DNA of 64,000 bases, taken from contig JACRDB010000077.1 of assembly GCA_016218725.1 (NCBI GenBank), forward strand, positions 1-64,000, given 5' to 3'. Below are positions 54,100-63,094 of the stretch, piece by piece. This DNA is from Deltaproteobacteria bacterium (GTDB taxonomy: Bacteria; Myxococcota_A; Polyangia; Polyangiales; Ga0077539). Made by a program: the position numbers and the translations under genes. Each line of letters begins with the position of its first letter. The stretch's first letter is position 1. Below the pieces are notes generated by a model that saw only the letters and a program-made list of their open reading frames with translations, was not told the origin of the DNA and ran no database searches.

Positions 54100-55206
54100 C
54101 TAGAGCAGCGCGTCGTCGATGGCCTCCGGGGGCTCGTCCACGGCCTTGGGCGCCTGGGCCGAGCGCACCCAGGCCACCAGCGGGTCTACGTAGCTCTCGA
54201 AGGGCGGGCACCGCAGGCCCCGGGCGCCCAGGAGCGCGCGGGCTCCGTCGTCCCGGAAGGTGGCCCTCGGCGCCAGGCGCTCCAGGAAGGCCCTGGGGCT
54301 GCGCGCGATGCGCTCGATGCCCGGGGCAGAAAGAAACGCCCGGGTGAGGTTCATCGGGATGAAGCCCCGCGGGAGCCTGCGGCCCGCCGCGCGGGCCACG
54401 GCCTCGAAGACGGCCCTCGCGGTGGTGGGGGCCGGGTCCAGGACGTGAAACGTGCGCCCCAGGGCCTCCGGGGCCTCGGCCAGCGCCAGGCCCGCCCGGG
54501 CCACGTAGTCCACCGGGACCAGGTCCAGCGGGGCATCGCCGCGGCCGGGCAGCGGGAGGCTCACCTCCGCCGGGGCGTTCAGGAGCAGGAGGAGGAACAG
54601 GTACGGCCCTTCGAGCTGGTCTACCTCGCCGGTGCGGGAGTCTCCCACCACCAGCGAGGGCCTCACGATGGTGACCGGCAGCTTCTCCCGGGCGCGGCGC
54701 AGGAGCGCCTCGGCGCGCCAGAGGGAGGCCTCCACGGGCGAGCGGAAGCGCTGCCCGAGGTCAAAGTCCTCTTCGCGGACGGTGCCCCGGGCGTCGCCCG
54801 CCACCAGGGTGGACGAGTAGGCCACCAGGCGCCGAAGCTCCGGGGCCTCACGGGCGAGCTCCAGCACCTCGCGGGTGCCCTGGACGTTCACCCTCTCGGT
54901 GCGCGGGCCCTCGGCGCTGTCCGAGGTCACCTGCGCGGCATGCTGGATGGCCGTGACGCGCCGGGCGAGGGCCAGCCAGTCGCGGCCCGGCAGCCCGAGG
55001 TCCAGGGACGTCACGTCCCCTTCGAGGAGCTCCACCCGGCGGGCGCGCTCCTCGCCCAGCTCCGAGAGAAAACCCTGGGCGAGCTCCAGTCGTGAAGGGC
55101 GCACCAGGAGCGCGATATGGGTCTCCGGGCGCGCGAGGAGCTCCCGGGCGAGGCACTTTGCCAGCACCCTGGGGAAGCCCGTGACGAGGGTGAGGTCCGT
55201 ACTCAC
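54100..55206 (-). CDS. NAD-dependent epimerase/extended SDR (male-sterility/thioester-reductase-like)
   Basis: LTLVTGFPRVLAKCLARELL..HIALLVRP..LEGDVTSLDLGL..IQHAAQVT..RVNVQGTREVLELA..YSSTLVAG..VRPSLVVGDSRTGE. Confidence 0.85.
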   Translation of the reverse strand: MSTDLTLVTGFPRVLAKCLARELLARPETHIALLVRPSRLELAQGFLSELGEERARRVELLEGDVTSLDLGLPGRDWLALARRVTAIQHAAQVTSDSAEGPRTERVNVQGTREVLELAREAPELRRLVAYSSTLVAGDARGTVREEDFDLGQRFRSPVEASLWRAEALLRRAREKLPVTIVRPSLVVGDSRTGEVDQLEGPYLFLLLLLNAPAEVSLPLPGRGDAPLDLVPVDYVARAGLALAEAPEALGRTFHVLDPAPTTARAVFEAVARAAGRRLPRGFIPMNLTRAFLSAPGIERIARSPRAFLERLAPRATFRDDGARALLGARGLRCPPFESYVDPLVAWVRSAQAPKAVDEPPEAIDDALL

Positions 55207-55826
55207 GAGAGGTTCCTCCGGGGAGGGCCGAAGCGGGTGACGAGCTCGGCGTAGAGCTCGCGGGTGCGGGCCAGGAGGCGCTCCTGCGAGGAGGAGTTGT
55301 CCACCACCCAGCGGGCCAGGGCGACCTTGCGGCTCAGGGGCCACTGCGAGGCGATGCGGGCGCGGGCGTCGGCCTCGCCGCGGCGGTCCCGACCAAGGAG
55401 CCGCTGGAGCTGCACGGACGGTTGGGCGGTCACCACCACGAGCCCATCGAAGCCCCTCCAGGCGCCGTTTTCAACCACCACGGAGGCCTCGTACAGCACG
55501 AAGCCATGGCCGGCCAGGGAGAGCGTCTGGAGGCGCTCCATGCTCTCGGCGCCGATGCGCGGGTGGAGGATGCCGTTGAGCCTCTCGCGCAGGGCGGGGT
55601 CGCCGAAGACGCGGTCCCCGAGGCGCTTCCGGTCCAGGGCGCCGGTGTCATCCAGGAGGTCCTGGCCAAAGGCATCGAGCACGGCCTGGAGGCCCTCGGA
55701 GCCGGGGCGGGTGACGTCCCGGGCGACCTGGTCGGCGTCCACCACGGGGACCCCGAGGGCGGCCATGGTGCGCGCCACGGTGCTCTTGCCGCATGCGATC
55801 CCACCGGTGAGCGCCAGGACGGCCAT
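55203..55826 (-). CDS. coaE: Dephospho-CoA kinase
   Basis: LALTGGIACGKSTVARTMAALGVPVVDADQVARDVTRPG..HPRI..VVVTAQPSVQLQRLLGRD. Confidence 0.95.
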   Translation of the reverse strand: MAVLALTGGIACGKSTVARTMAALGVPVVDADQVARDVTRPGSEGLQAVLDAFGQDLLDDTGALDRKRLGDRVFGDPALRERLNGILHPRIGAESMERLQTLSLAGHGFVLYEASVVVENGAWRGFDGLVVVTAQPSVQLQRLLGRDRRGEADARARIASQWPLSRKVALARWVVDNSSSQERLLARTRELYAELVTRFGPPRRNLS

Positions 55827-55902
55827 CGCTGGCGTACAGAAGTACCACACCGCGTGAAATTCGCGATTCCCGTGGACCCCGGCGTAGAGTCTCGCCGTCG
55901 CC

Positions 55903-56913
55903 GTGCCGGACCCTCGCGACCCCGCCCCGAGCAGCGTCATCCACGTGGATTTCGCCCGTCGCCGCAAGGGCCCCCAGGGGCCCTCGGAGCCCGGCGGGCC
56001 TGCGGGCACCCCGGAGCCGGACCTGGAGGGGGCGGCGGTGGCGCGCACCTTCACCGCGGCGGAGGTGGCGGACGTCTTCGGGCTCTCCACCAAGGTGCTG
56101 GAGCGCTGGAACCGCCACGGGATCGTGCGCCCCTCGGGGCGCCGGGGCCGGGCGGCGGTGTATACATTCCAAGACCTGGTGGCGGTGCGCACGGCCAAGG
56201 GGCTCACCGACGCGGGCTTCCCCGTGGCGCAGCTCAAGCGCGCCCTGGAGCGCCTGAGGGACACCACCCCGGAGGCCTCGCAGCCCCTGGCGGACGCGCA
56301 CGTACGGGCCCAGGGGCGGCAGCTCCTGGCCCGCACGGACGCCCTCGGCGGCGCGAGCTTCGACCCGGCCACGGGGCAGTTGTTGTTGGATTTCAACCAC
56401 CAGGCGCTCCGGGAGGACGTGGTGCGGAGGCTCCGCCCGAGGCTCGCCCCGCGGCTGGCCGAGGCCTACGAGCTCTACCTGGAGGGCCTGCGCCTCGACG
56501 AGGACGAGACCACCCAGGACCGCGCCGAGGGCGCCTACCGCGGGGCCCTGGAGCTCGACCCGAAGCTGGCCAACGCGCTGGTGAACCTCGGCAACCTCCG
56601 GCTGGCGAAGCGAGACCTGGACGATGCCGAGGGCCTCTACCGCCGGGCCCTGGCCGCGGACCCGGGGCTGGCCGAGGCGCCGTACAACCTCGGGTACCTC
56701 CTGGCCGAGCGGGGCCAGCACCGCGAGGCCGCGGGGATGTTCACCCGCGCGCTGGAGCTCCAACCGAAATTCCCCGAGGCGCATTTCAACCTGGCCAACG
56801 TGTGCGCCGAGGTGGGTGACCTGAAGCGCGCCGAGGAGCACTACCGCGCGTACCTCGCGCTGGAGCCCGACGGCCGCTGGAGCGCCCTGGCGCGGCAGTA
56901 CCTCGGGGGGTAG
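55903..56913 (+). CDS. MerR-type HTH - TPR fusion protein
   Basis: FTAAEVADVFGLSTKVLERWNRHGIVRPSGRRGRAAVYTFQDLVAVRTAKGLTDAGFPVAQL, followed by TPR repeats. Confidence 0.85.
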   Translation: MPDPRDPAPSSVIHVDFARRRKGPQGPSEPGGPAGTPEPDLEGAAVARTFTAAEVADVFGLSTKVLERWNRHGIVRPSGRRGRAAVYTFQDLVAVRTAKGLTDAGFPVAQLKRALERLRDTTPEASQPLADAHVRAQGRQLLARTDALGGASFDPATGQLLLDFNHQALREDVVRRLRPRLAPRLAEAYELYLEGLRLDEDETTQDRAEGAYRGALELDPKLANALVNLGNLRLAKRDLDDAEGLYRRALAADPGLAEAPYNLGYLLAERGQHREAAGMFTRALELQPKFPEAHFNLANVCAEVGDLKRAEEHYRAYLALEPDGRWSALARQYLGG

Positions 56914-56959
56914 GGGAGGGGTGCGGGGTCCAGACCGCACCCAGGCCGCCTCCCGCACG

Positions 56960-57778
56960 TCACGCTGGGGAGTTGGGCGTCAGGACCTCAAGGAGTTCGG
57001 CGGCGATGCGCACGTCGCCCAGGTGGCCGCCGTCGAGCACGATGGGCCCGAAGGCAGGGTTGTCGGGCGCGAGTCGGATCTCGCTCCAGGGTGCGTCCGA
57101 GCCCTCCGGGGCTCGGACCCCGCGGAAGCGCTTGACGGTGTAGCTGGCCGCGGTGTCTGCGTCGATGAGCCCCCGGTACTGCGCGAGCACCACCTTGCCC
57201 GACGGGTCACCATGCACCGGCGCAGAGAAGAGCACGTAGGCGCCGCTCGGGATCGTGGGCTCCATCGAACGGCCCAGAACCCGAGCGACAAAGCAGCCCC
57301 GGTGGAGTTTGCGGCGGGTGCGTGGGATCACCCAGCGGGTGCCGCGGTCGACGCGGGTGCCGTCAAAGCCCCCGGCAGCGACATCGAGGCCGAGGAGCGG
57401 GACCGAGGCCGGGGGGTCGGTGATCGCATCGGGAGGCGCCGTTTCGGTGAAGGGCAGTTCCTCCGGAGGGGCTGCCGCGGGGCGGAGCCTGAGGGCCGTG
57501 AGCAGCGCCCGGAGTGCCTCGGGAGAGAGGTCCCGGGTGGCGTCAATGACTCGATGGCGGAGGTGGCTGGGGTCGGGGGTGACCAGGAGGTCGAGGATTT
57601 CGACACCAAGGCGTCCGGCGAGCAGCTCGAGCACACCGAGGGTGGGGAGCTGCTGGCCGGACTCTATCTTGGAGAGGGTCCCCTTCCAAATGCCGACCTC
57701 GTAGGCGGTCTTCTCCTGGGTGACCCCAAGGGCCTCGCGTAGAGTCCGGACCCGGCGGCCGAGGTCCCGCGCCAGCAT
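56960..57778 (-). CDS. XRE-family HTH / S24 (LexA-like) repressor
   Basis: RVRTLREALGVTQEKTAYEVGIWKGTLSKIESGQQLPTL HTH; AAGGF candidate cleavage site, VLGRSMEPTIPSGAYVLFS Ser and YTVKRFRG Lys of S24 peptidase. Confidence 0.88.
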   Translation of the reverse strand: MLARDLGRRVRTLREALGVTQEKTAYEVGIWKGTLSKIESGQQLPTLGVLELLAGRLGVEILDLLVTPDPSHLRHRVIDATRDLSPEALRALLTALRLRPAAAPPEELPFTETAPPDAITDPPASVPLLGLDVAAGGFDGTRVDRGTRWVIPRTRRKLHRGCFVARVLGRSMEPTIPSGAYVLFSAPVHGDPSGKVVLAQYRGLIDADTAASYTVKRFRGVRAPEGSDAPWSEIRLAPDNPAFGPIVLDGGHLGDVRIAAELLEVLTPNSPA

Positions 57779-57840
57779 GGGCGCCCCAGCCCGAGGGATC
57801 TTCGGCACCCCTTGACGGTAGACAGCCGCCCGGGATACAC

Positions 57841-57857
57841 GTTTCTCTAGAAGAAAC
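57841..57857. promoter_or_regulatory. Candidate operator dyad GTTTCT-N5-AGAAAC
   Basis: Perfect 6-bp dyad, locally AT-rich, in the divergent intergenic region between the S24 regulator and brxA. Confidence 0.45.
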
Positions 57858-57973
57858 CTGCTTCCGTCGAGTACGGGTGGGCGTGGCGGTCGAGGCAGGC
57901 CAGAGGCCCCTGCACGGGCGTCAGAGTGCCTCGCACGAGCGGACAGGTGTGGGTTCGCGAAGAGGGACCATTG

Positions 57974-58816
57974 ATGACCTGTAGGGAAACACCCGAGGCT
58001 CCGATCCCCCAGCGCCGCGGCGGCGGGGCAGTTCGGCCAGACGAGCACCCTGGTCGGGACACCGGACCCTACAGCACCCGCAACACCTCCAAAGGCTCGC
58101 TCGTCGCCGAGGCGCTCAGCGTATTTCGTGCGCTCGATGCTGGGATGTCCATCGAGGAAATCCGCGCAGCCTGCCTCGGCGGGAGGCTCCTACGGCAGAC
58201 CGCGAGAGAGACGCGCCTCCGCATCTGGGATTCTCTGCACTGGAGATTCCTCGCGTGGAACCCTCCGTCGTGGGTGCTCGCAGACCTCGCGGCCGCCGCT
58301 CGTGGCGATGTAACGTCCCCGCGTTTTGTCGGCCTTGTCTATGTGCACTTCGCTCGTCGTGATCGCCTGACCTTCGACTTCGTGACCGACAAGCTCTGGC
58401 CGCTCTGGAAGACCGGGGCCCTCCGGGTACGTCGCGACGATGTCATCGACTTTCTCTCCGAGAGCGCCCAGGGCCTGCCGAGCAGATGGCGTGAGAGTAC
58501 GCGCCTGAAGGTCGCCGGCAACATGTTGTCCGCGCTGCGAGACTTTGGCCTCCTTCTCGGCGTCCAGCGGAAGACCCTCCAGCGCCCGGTCGTCGCGCCG
58601 GAGGTCGCCCTCCACCTCTGCCGTCTGTTGGACGTCGAGGGGCTGCGGGGCCGCGCGTTGCTCGAGGCGCGCGACTGGCGTCTCTTCCTCTGGAACGCCC
58701 AGGACACGTCGCTGGCGCTGGCCCAGCTCGCACAGCGGGGCGAGCTTCGGTTCGAGCGCTCGGGCCGTACCGTGGTGCTCGACGTGCCCAGGCACCCGCT
58801 CGGAGCCGGACCATGA
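57974..58816 (+). CDS. brxA: BREX protein BrxA (DUF1819)
   Basis: LGGRLLRQTARETRLRIWDSLHWRFLAW..ARGDVTSPRFVGLVYVHFARRDRLTFDFVTDKLW; position upstream of brxB-brxC; start uncertain. Confidence 0.88.
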   Translation: MTCRETPEAPIPQRRGGGAVRPDEHPGRDTGPYSTRNTSKGSLVAEALSVFRALDAGMSIEEIRAACLGGRLLRQTARETRLRIWDSLHWRFLAWNPPSWVLADLAAAARGDVTSPRFVGLVYVHFARRDRLTFDFVTDKLWPLWKTGALRVRRDDVIDFLSESAQGLPSRWRESTRLKVAGNMLSALRDFGLLLGVQRKTLQRPVVAPEVALHLCRLLDVEGLRGRALLEARDWRLFLWNAQDTSLALAQLAQRGELRFERSGRTVVLDVPRHPLGAGP

Positions 58817-59385
58817 GCGGTGTTGAGGACTGGGCGTGGAAGCTCCGCGAGGCCACGGACCGCGTGCGCACGCGCTATCAGCACATCGGGCGCAAGACCG
58901 GGGCGCCCTTCCTGGCAGTGGTGTACCCGCCGGAGTCGGAGCGGGCCGTCCTGCGTGAGTGGCGCACGCTCGCCGCGACGCTGGAGCCAGAGTTTTCGAT
59001 CCGTCCTGTCGACGTGCTCGACGTGACGGCGCGCGTGGTGGACCGGTTTGGTGTGAGCGCCATGGTGGACGCGATGAGCGATCCGATGCCCGGCTCGGAC
59101 CCTGCGTCGGAGCTGTGCTCTCTGTGGACAAACGCCGTTGCCACCGAGGTGCGTGAGGCCGTGACCAGACCCGACGCGGGACGTCCGGTCGTCGTGCTGG
59201 AGCGGATGGCCGCGCTCTACCCGGTGTCGGGACCCCGCGCCGTGATGCAGACGCTCTGGGACGGCGACCACGCGGCGCTTGAGGGACCGGCGATCCTGCT
59301 GATCCCCGGCGTCCTCGTCGAGGCGCGCGTGTACCGCTTCCTCGGGAAGAGCGAGGAGTTCATGTACCGAGGAGACATCCTGTGA
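58813..59385 (+). CDS. brxB: BREX protein BrxB (DUF1788)
   Basis: FLAVVYPPESERAVLREWRTLAATL..FLGKSEEFMYRGDIL C-terminus; operonic overlap with brxA. Confidence 0.9.
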   Translation: MSGVEDWAWKLREATDRVRTRYQHIGRKTGAPFLAVVYPPESERAVLREWRTLAATLEPEFSIRPVDVLDVTARVVDRFGVSAMVDAMSDPMPGSDPASELCSLWTNAVATEVREAVTRPDAGRPVVVLERMAALYPVSGPRAVMQTLWDGDHAALEGPAILLIPGVLVEARVYRFLGKSEEFMYRGDIL

Positions 59386-59419
59386 TGACGTTCATTGGCC
59401 GCGGCGGGGGAGAAGGACG

Positions 59420-62400
59420 ATGAAGCTCGCAGACATCTTCGAGACGCGCATCGAGGAGAAGATCGACCCGGTCATCAAGGTCGGCGAGGTGCAAAGCGAG
59501 GCCAAACTCGCCTCGGAGGTCGGCGCGTACGTGGTGACGCCCACGATCGAGAGGTATATCGACGAGTTCCTGGAGCACTACACGGACTCCTTCCGGCTCC
59601 AGACCACGGAGGTCGGCTCCTGGATCTCGGGCTACTTCGGCTCAGGCAAGTCGCACCTGGCCAAGATCCTCGCGCTGCTCGCCGAGAACCGCTCGCTCCT
59701 GGGACACACCGCGGCGAAGCGCTTTGAGGGACGGGTACCGCCAACGGCCCCGATGCGGGCGTCGATCGTGCGAAGCCTCGGCCAGCTCGATCAGTGCTCC
59801 ACGCGTGTCCTCGCCTTCAACCTCAACACGCTCGTCGACGGCAAGACGACGCCGCTGTCGCGGCTCCTGCTCTCGCAATACTACCAATCGCGCGGCTACT
59901 GTTCAAACCTCTTCTTCGCGAGGGTCATCGAGCAGGAGATCGACCGGCGAGGCAAGCTCGCGGAGCTCCACGCCGAGGTCTCGGCGCGGGCGGGCCAACC
60001 ATGGTCTGACATCCGAAAGAACCCCGGCTTCTACGCGAAGCACCTGTACCAGGCGGCCTGTACGGTGGCGCCCGATGCCTTCGGGAGCCCCGCGGAGGTC
60101 GCGCAGGCGCTGAAGAACGCCGAGCACGGGGACCTCTACAATGTCCAGCTCCTCGTACAGACCATGCTGGACGACCTGGCCGCGCGTGAGAAGGAGAGCA
60201 AGAAGCCGGCGCGTATCTTGTTCGTCCTCGACGAGTCCGGTCAGTGGATTGAAGACGACGCCGGACGTCTCGCGCAGCTCCAGGCGCTGGTCGAAGAGGC
60301 GGCGATCAGAGGGCAGGGGAAGATCTGGATCTTCGTCACGACACACGAGGACATGGGCGCCATCTACCAGAACGCCCGCGCGCTTCGGGCGGACATGAAG
60401 AAGATCGAGGGCCGCTTCCGGTTCAAGTGGTCGTTGACCACGGAGAACATCGAGCTGGTCCTGGAGGATCGAATCTTCAAGAAGAAGCTCGCCGGGCGCG
60501 ACGCCGTCGGCAAGGCCCACGACGCGGCGCCCGGCGTGCTCCGGGGCCTTGGGGAGCTGGCGAACACCAGCCAGAAGCTGCCGAGCTGCGAGCGCGACCG
60601 CTTTGTCACGCTCTACCCGTTCTTCCCATACCAGGTGCACCTCATCCCTGAGATCGTAAAGAGCCTTCGCTCCAGGGGCGGGCGCGGCGAGCAGCTCTCG
60701 GGCTCCACGCGGACGCTGCTGGCGATCACCCAGGACATCCTCCGCGCCGGTCGTCGGCCGTACCTCCAGCTCGAGGTCGGCGAGCTGGTGTCCTTCGACG
60801 AGGTCTATGGGAACCTCTCGGGCGAGAGTGAGGTGAGCCCGGACGTCCGGCGCGAGCTCTCGCGCGTCGAGGAGGTGGTTCCCGGCGCCAGCGCGCTGAC
60901 GCGGCGGGTCGCGGAGGTGCTCTACCTCATCCGCGAGATCGCCTACGTGCCGCGGACCATCGACAACGTGGCGCGGCTCCTGGTCGAGTCGACGAGCGAT
61001 GACCTGTCCGGGCTCACAGCCCGGCTCCAGCCTGAACTTGAGAAGCTCATCGGTGCGAAGATGGCCACCCGCATCGGTGACGAGTACGAGTTCCTCACCG
61101 GCGAGCGGCGGACCTTCGAGGACGAGGTCGCGACCATCGCAACCCAGCTCCGGCAGCAGGACCGCGAGGCCGGCTTTGCCAGGCACTTCGTCTTCGATCC
61201 CGAGACGAGGAAGAACCACCTCCATTCCCTCCTCGGCTTCGAGACCGTCCCATTCAAGGACGGCGAGTTCGAGGTGCGCCTCAACATGGATGGCACCTCG
61301 GCGCTGAAGAACGGCCACATCGAGGTGCGAATGTACTCGCCCCTCGCAGCGCTCGGGGGGGTGAAGGTGCCCGACCTCGAGGACCAGAGCCTGCGCGCCG
61401 ACGAGCAGCAGACGATCTTCGTCCTCTGTGATCGCGTCCCGGGTTTCGACCGGGACCTGAACCGCCTCCTCGCGCTCCGCGAGGTCGTCACCACCTGGAA
61501 GCGGGACTCACAGAAATCGGAGGAGGCGCGCAGGCTCGCGACCGAACGGGAAACCAGCGACCTTTCGAAGCTCGAGCGCAAGGTCCAGGAGGGCCTCAAG
61601 GCAGGCCTCCGGCAGGCGCACGTGATCTTCCGGGGCTCCAGCCGCGCCCTCTCGCCGCGCTCGGGCCAGACCCCCGGCGCCACCCTTCGCGCCGAGCTTG
61701 CGACCTTCTGGCCCACGCTGTACCCCAGGTTCGAGAAGGTCCCGGGCCGCATCGCCCAGGAGCAGAAGGCCATTCTTGACGTGCTGGGGGGCGAGAAGAA
61801 GCTCGCGCCCGACGTCGAGGCGCTACGCCTCTTCGACAAAGCCGGCGCGCTGGACCCGCACTCTCCCCTGCTCGACGCCCTCCGGATCTTCCTCTCAAGC
61901 CGACAGGGCAAGAAGGAACGGACGCTGGGGAAGAACCTCCTCGACGAGTTCGGCGCTCCGCCGTACGGATGGGATCGGAACGCGGTGCGGGTCGGCGTGG
62001 CTGCGTGCGTGCGCGCCGGCACGATCAAGGTGCTCCTTGGCAAGATGCCGCACACGAACCCGGCGGACCCCACGCTCCAAAAGGCGCTGCGAGACAGCCG
62101 CGAGTTCGACAAGGTCGAGCTCGTCCTTGAGGACTCGGAGGTCGCCGCGGAGGTCCTTGAGGAGACCCGTACGCTGCTCATGAAGCTCACTGGCACGCGC
62201 AAGATCGACGAGACGCCAGCGGCGCTGCATGACGTGATGGAGACCTTCGGACGCGAGAAGCTCGCCCGCGCCGACACGGTGACCCTCTGGGCTGACCCCG
62301 CCTGTCTTCCGCGCCCCAAGGCCTTCGGCGAAGGCAGGGATGCACTCCAGAGCGTGCTCGCGCTGTCGAACCCGATGCACCGCGTCAAGGGGCTCCACGC

Positions 62401-63094
62401 GCGCTCCGAGGACCTGAAGCGCGGCGTCGAGGCCATCGATCAAGTGGCTGTCTTCCAGGAGAAGTGGGGGACGAGGTTTATCGAACTCAGGACCCTCGCG
62501 GAGCAGCTCCGGTCCATCGAGCACATGCTGGCCGCGGGCGGCGCTGCCGCGCGGTTCCTCGGGGAGTACGAGACCGCGCGCCTGGGCGCTCGGTTCACCG
62601 AAATGGACGTCTGGAAGCAACTCCAGGGGGCAAAGGCGAGCGCCGACCTGGAGCTCCAGACACTGCTCTCCGCGTGGCGAGAGGAGGCACGGGGAGTCGT
62701 CGAAAGAGCCCTGGACCGTCTGCCCCAGGAGCTCAAGCAGCAATTCCTGGAGGAGGCGTTGGCCAGGGAGATGACGGAGCCGCTCGACTCGTTCATCGCA
62801 ACGCTGGACTCCGAGACCAACCCCGCCCGAGTGGCGGCGCTGCGGATTCGCGCGCAGCGCCTTGTCGACGAGCTGAGCGCCGCCATTCAACGCGAGGTCC
62901 AGAAGCGTGCGTCACAAACTCCGCTCGGCGACTCGCGTTCCCCGCCCCCAATCCGAGAGACGCGGCGCCTCCGCCTCTCGGAGGTCGCGACGGCCCGTCG
63001 TATCCGGACGGAGGCTGACTGGGACGCGCTTCTCAAGAAGCTCGACGGACACGTACGCGCGATGCTCGAGAACTTCGACGTGGAGCTCGACTGA
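59420..63094 (+). CDS. brxC: BREX ATPase BrxC
   Basis: MKLADIFETRIEEKIDPVIKVG..VGSWISGYFGSGKSHLAKIL (P-loop)..RILFVLDESGQWIEDD; 1224 aa. Confidence 0.95.
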   Translation: MKLADIFETRIEEKIDPVIKVGEVQSEAKLASEVGAYVVTPTIERYIDEFLEHYTDSFRLQTTEVGSWISGYFGSGKSHLAKILALLAENRSLLGHTAAKRFEGRVPPTAPMRASIVRSLGQLDQCSTRVLAFNLNTLVDGKTTPLSRLLLSQYYQSRGYCSNLFFARVIEQEIDRRGKLAELHAEVSARAGQPWSDIRKNPGFYAKHLYQAACTVAPDAFGSPAEVAQALKNAEHGDLYNVQLLVQTMLDDLAAREKESKKPARILFVLDESGQWIEDDAGRLAQLQALVEEAAIRGQGKIWIFVTTHEDMGAIYQNARALRADMKKIEGRFRFKWSLTTENIELVLEDRIFKKKLAGRDAVGKAHDAAPGVLRGLGELANTSQKLPSCERDRFVTLYPFFPYQVHLIPEIVKSLRSRGGRGEQLSGSTRTLLAITQDILRAGRRPYLQLEVGELVSFDEVYGNLSGESEVSPDVRRELSRVEEVVPGASALTRRVAEVLYLIREIAYVPRTIDNVARLLVESTSDDLSGLTARLQPELEKLIGAKMATRIGDEYEFLTGERRTFEDEVATIATQLRQQDREAGFARHFVFDPETRKNHLHSLLGFETVPFKDGEFEVRLNMDGTSALKNGHIEVRMYSPLAALGGVKVPDLEDQSLRADEQQTIFVLCDRVPGFDRDLNRLLALREVVTTWKRDSQKSEEARRLATERETSDLSKLERKVQEGLKAGLRQAHVIFRGSSRALSPRSGQTPGATLRAELATFWPTLYPRFEKVPGRIAQEQKAILDVLGGEKKLAPDVEALRLFDKAGALDPHSPLLDALRIFLSSRQGKKERTLGKNLLDEFGAPPYGWDRNAVRVGVAACVRAGTIKVLLGKMPHTNPADPTLQKALRDSREFDKVELVLEDSEVAAEVLEETRTLLMKLTGTRKIDETPAALHDVMETFGREKLARADTVTLWADPACLPRPKAFGEGRDALQSVLALSNPMHRVKGLHARSEDLKRGVEAIDQVAVFQEKWGTRFIELRTLAEQLRSIEHMLAAGGAAARFLGEYETARLGARFTEMDVWKQLQGAKASADLELQTLLSAWREEARGVVERALDRLPQELKQQFLEEALAREMTEPLDSFIATLDSETNPARVAALRIRAQRLVDELSAAIQREVQKRASQTPLGDSRSPPPIRETRRLRLSEVATARRIRTEADWDALLKKLDGHVRAMLENFDVELD

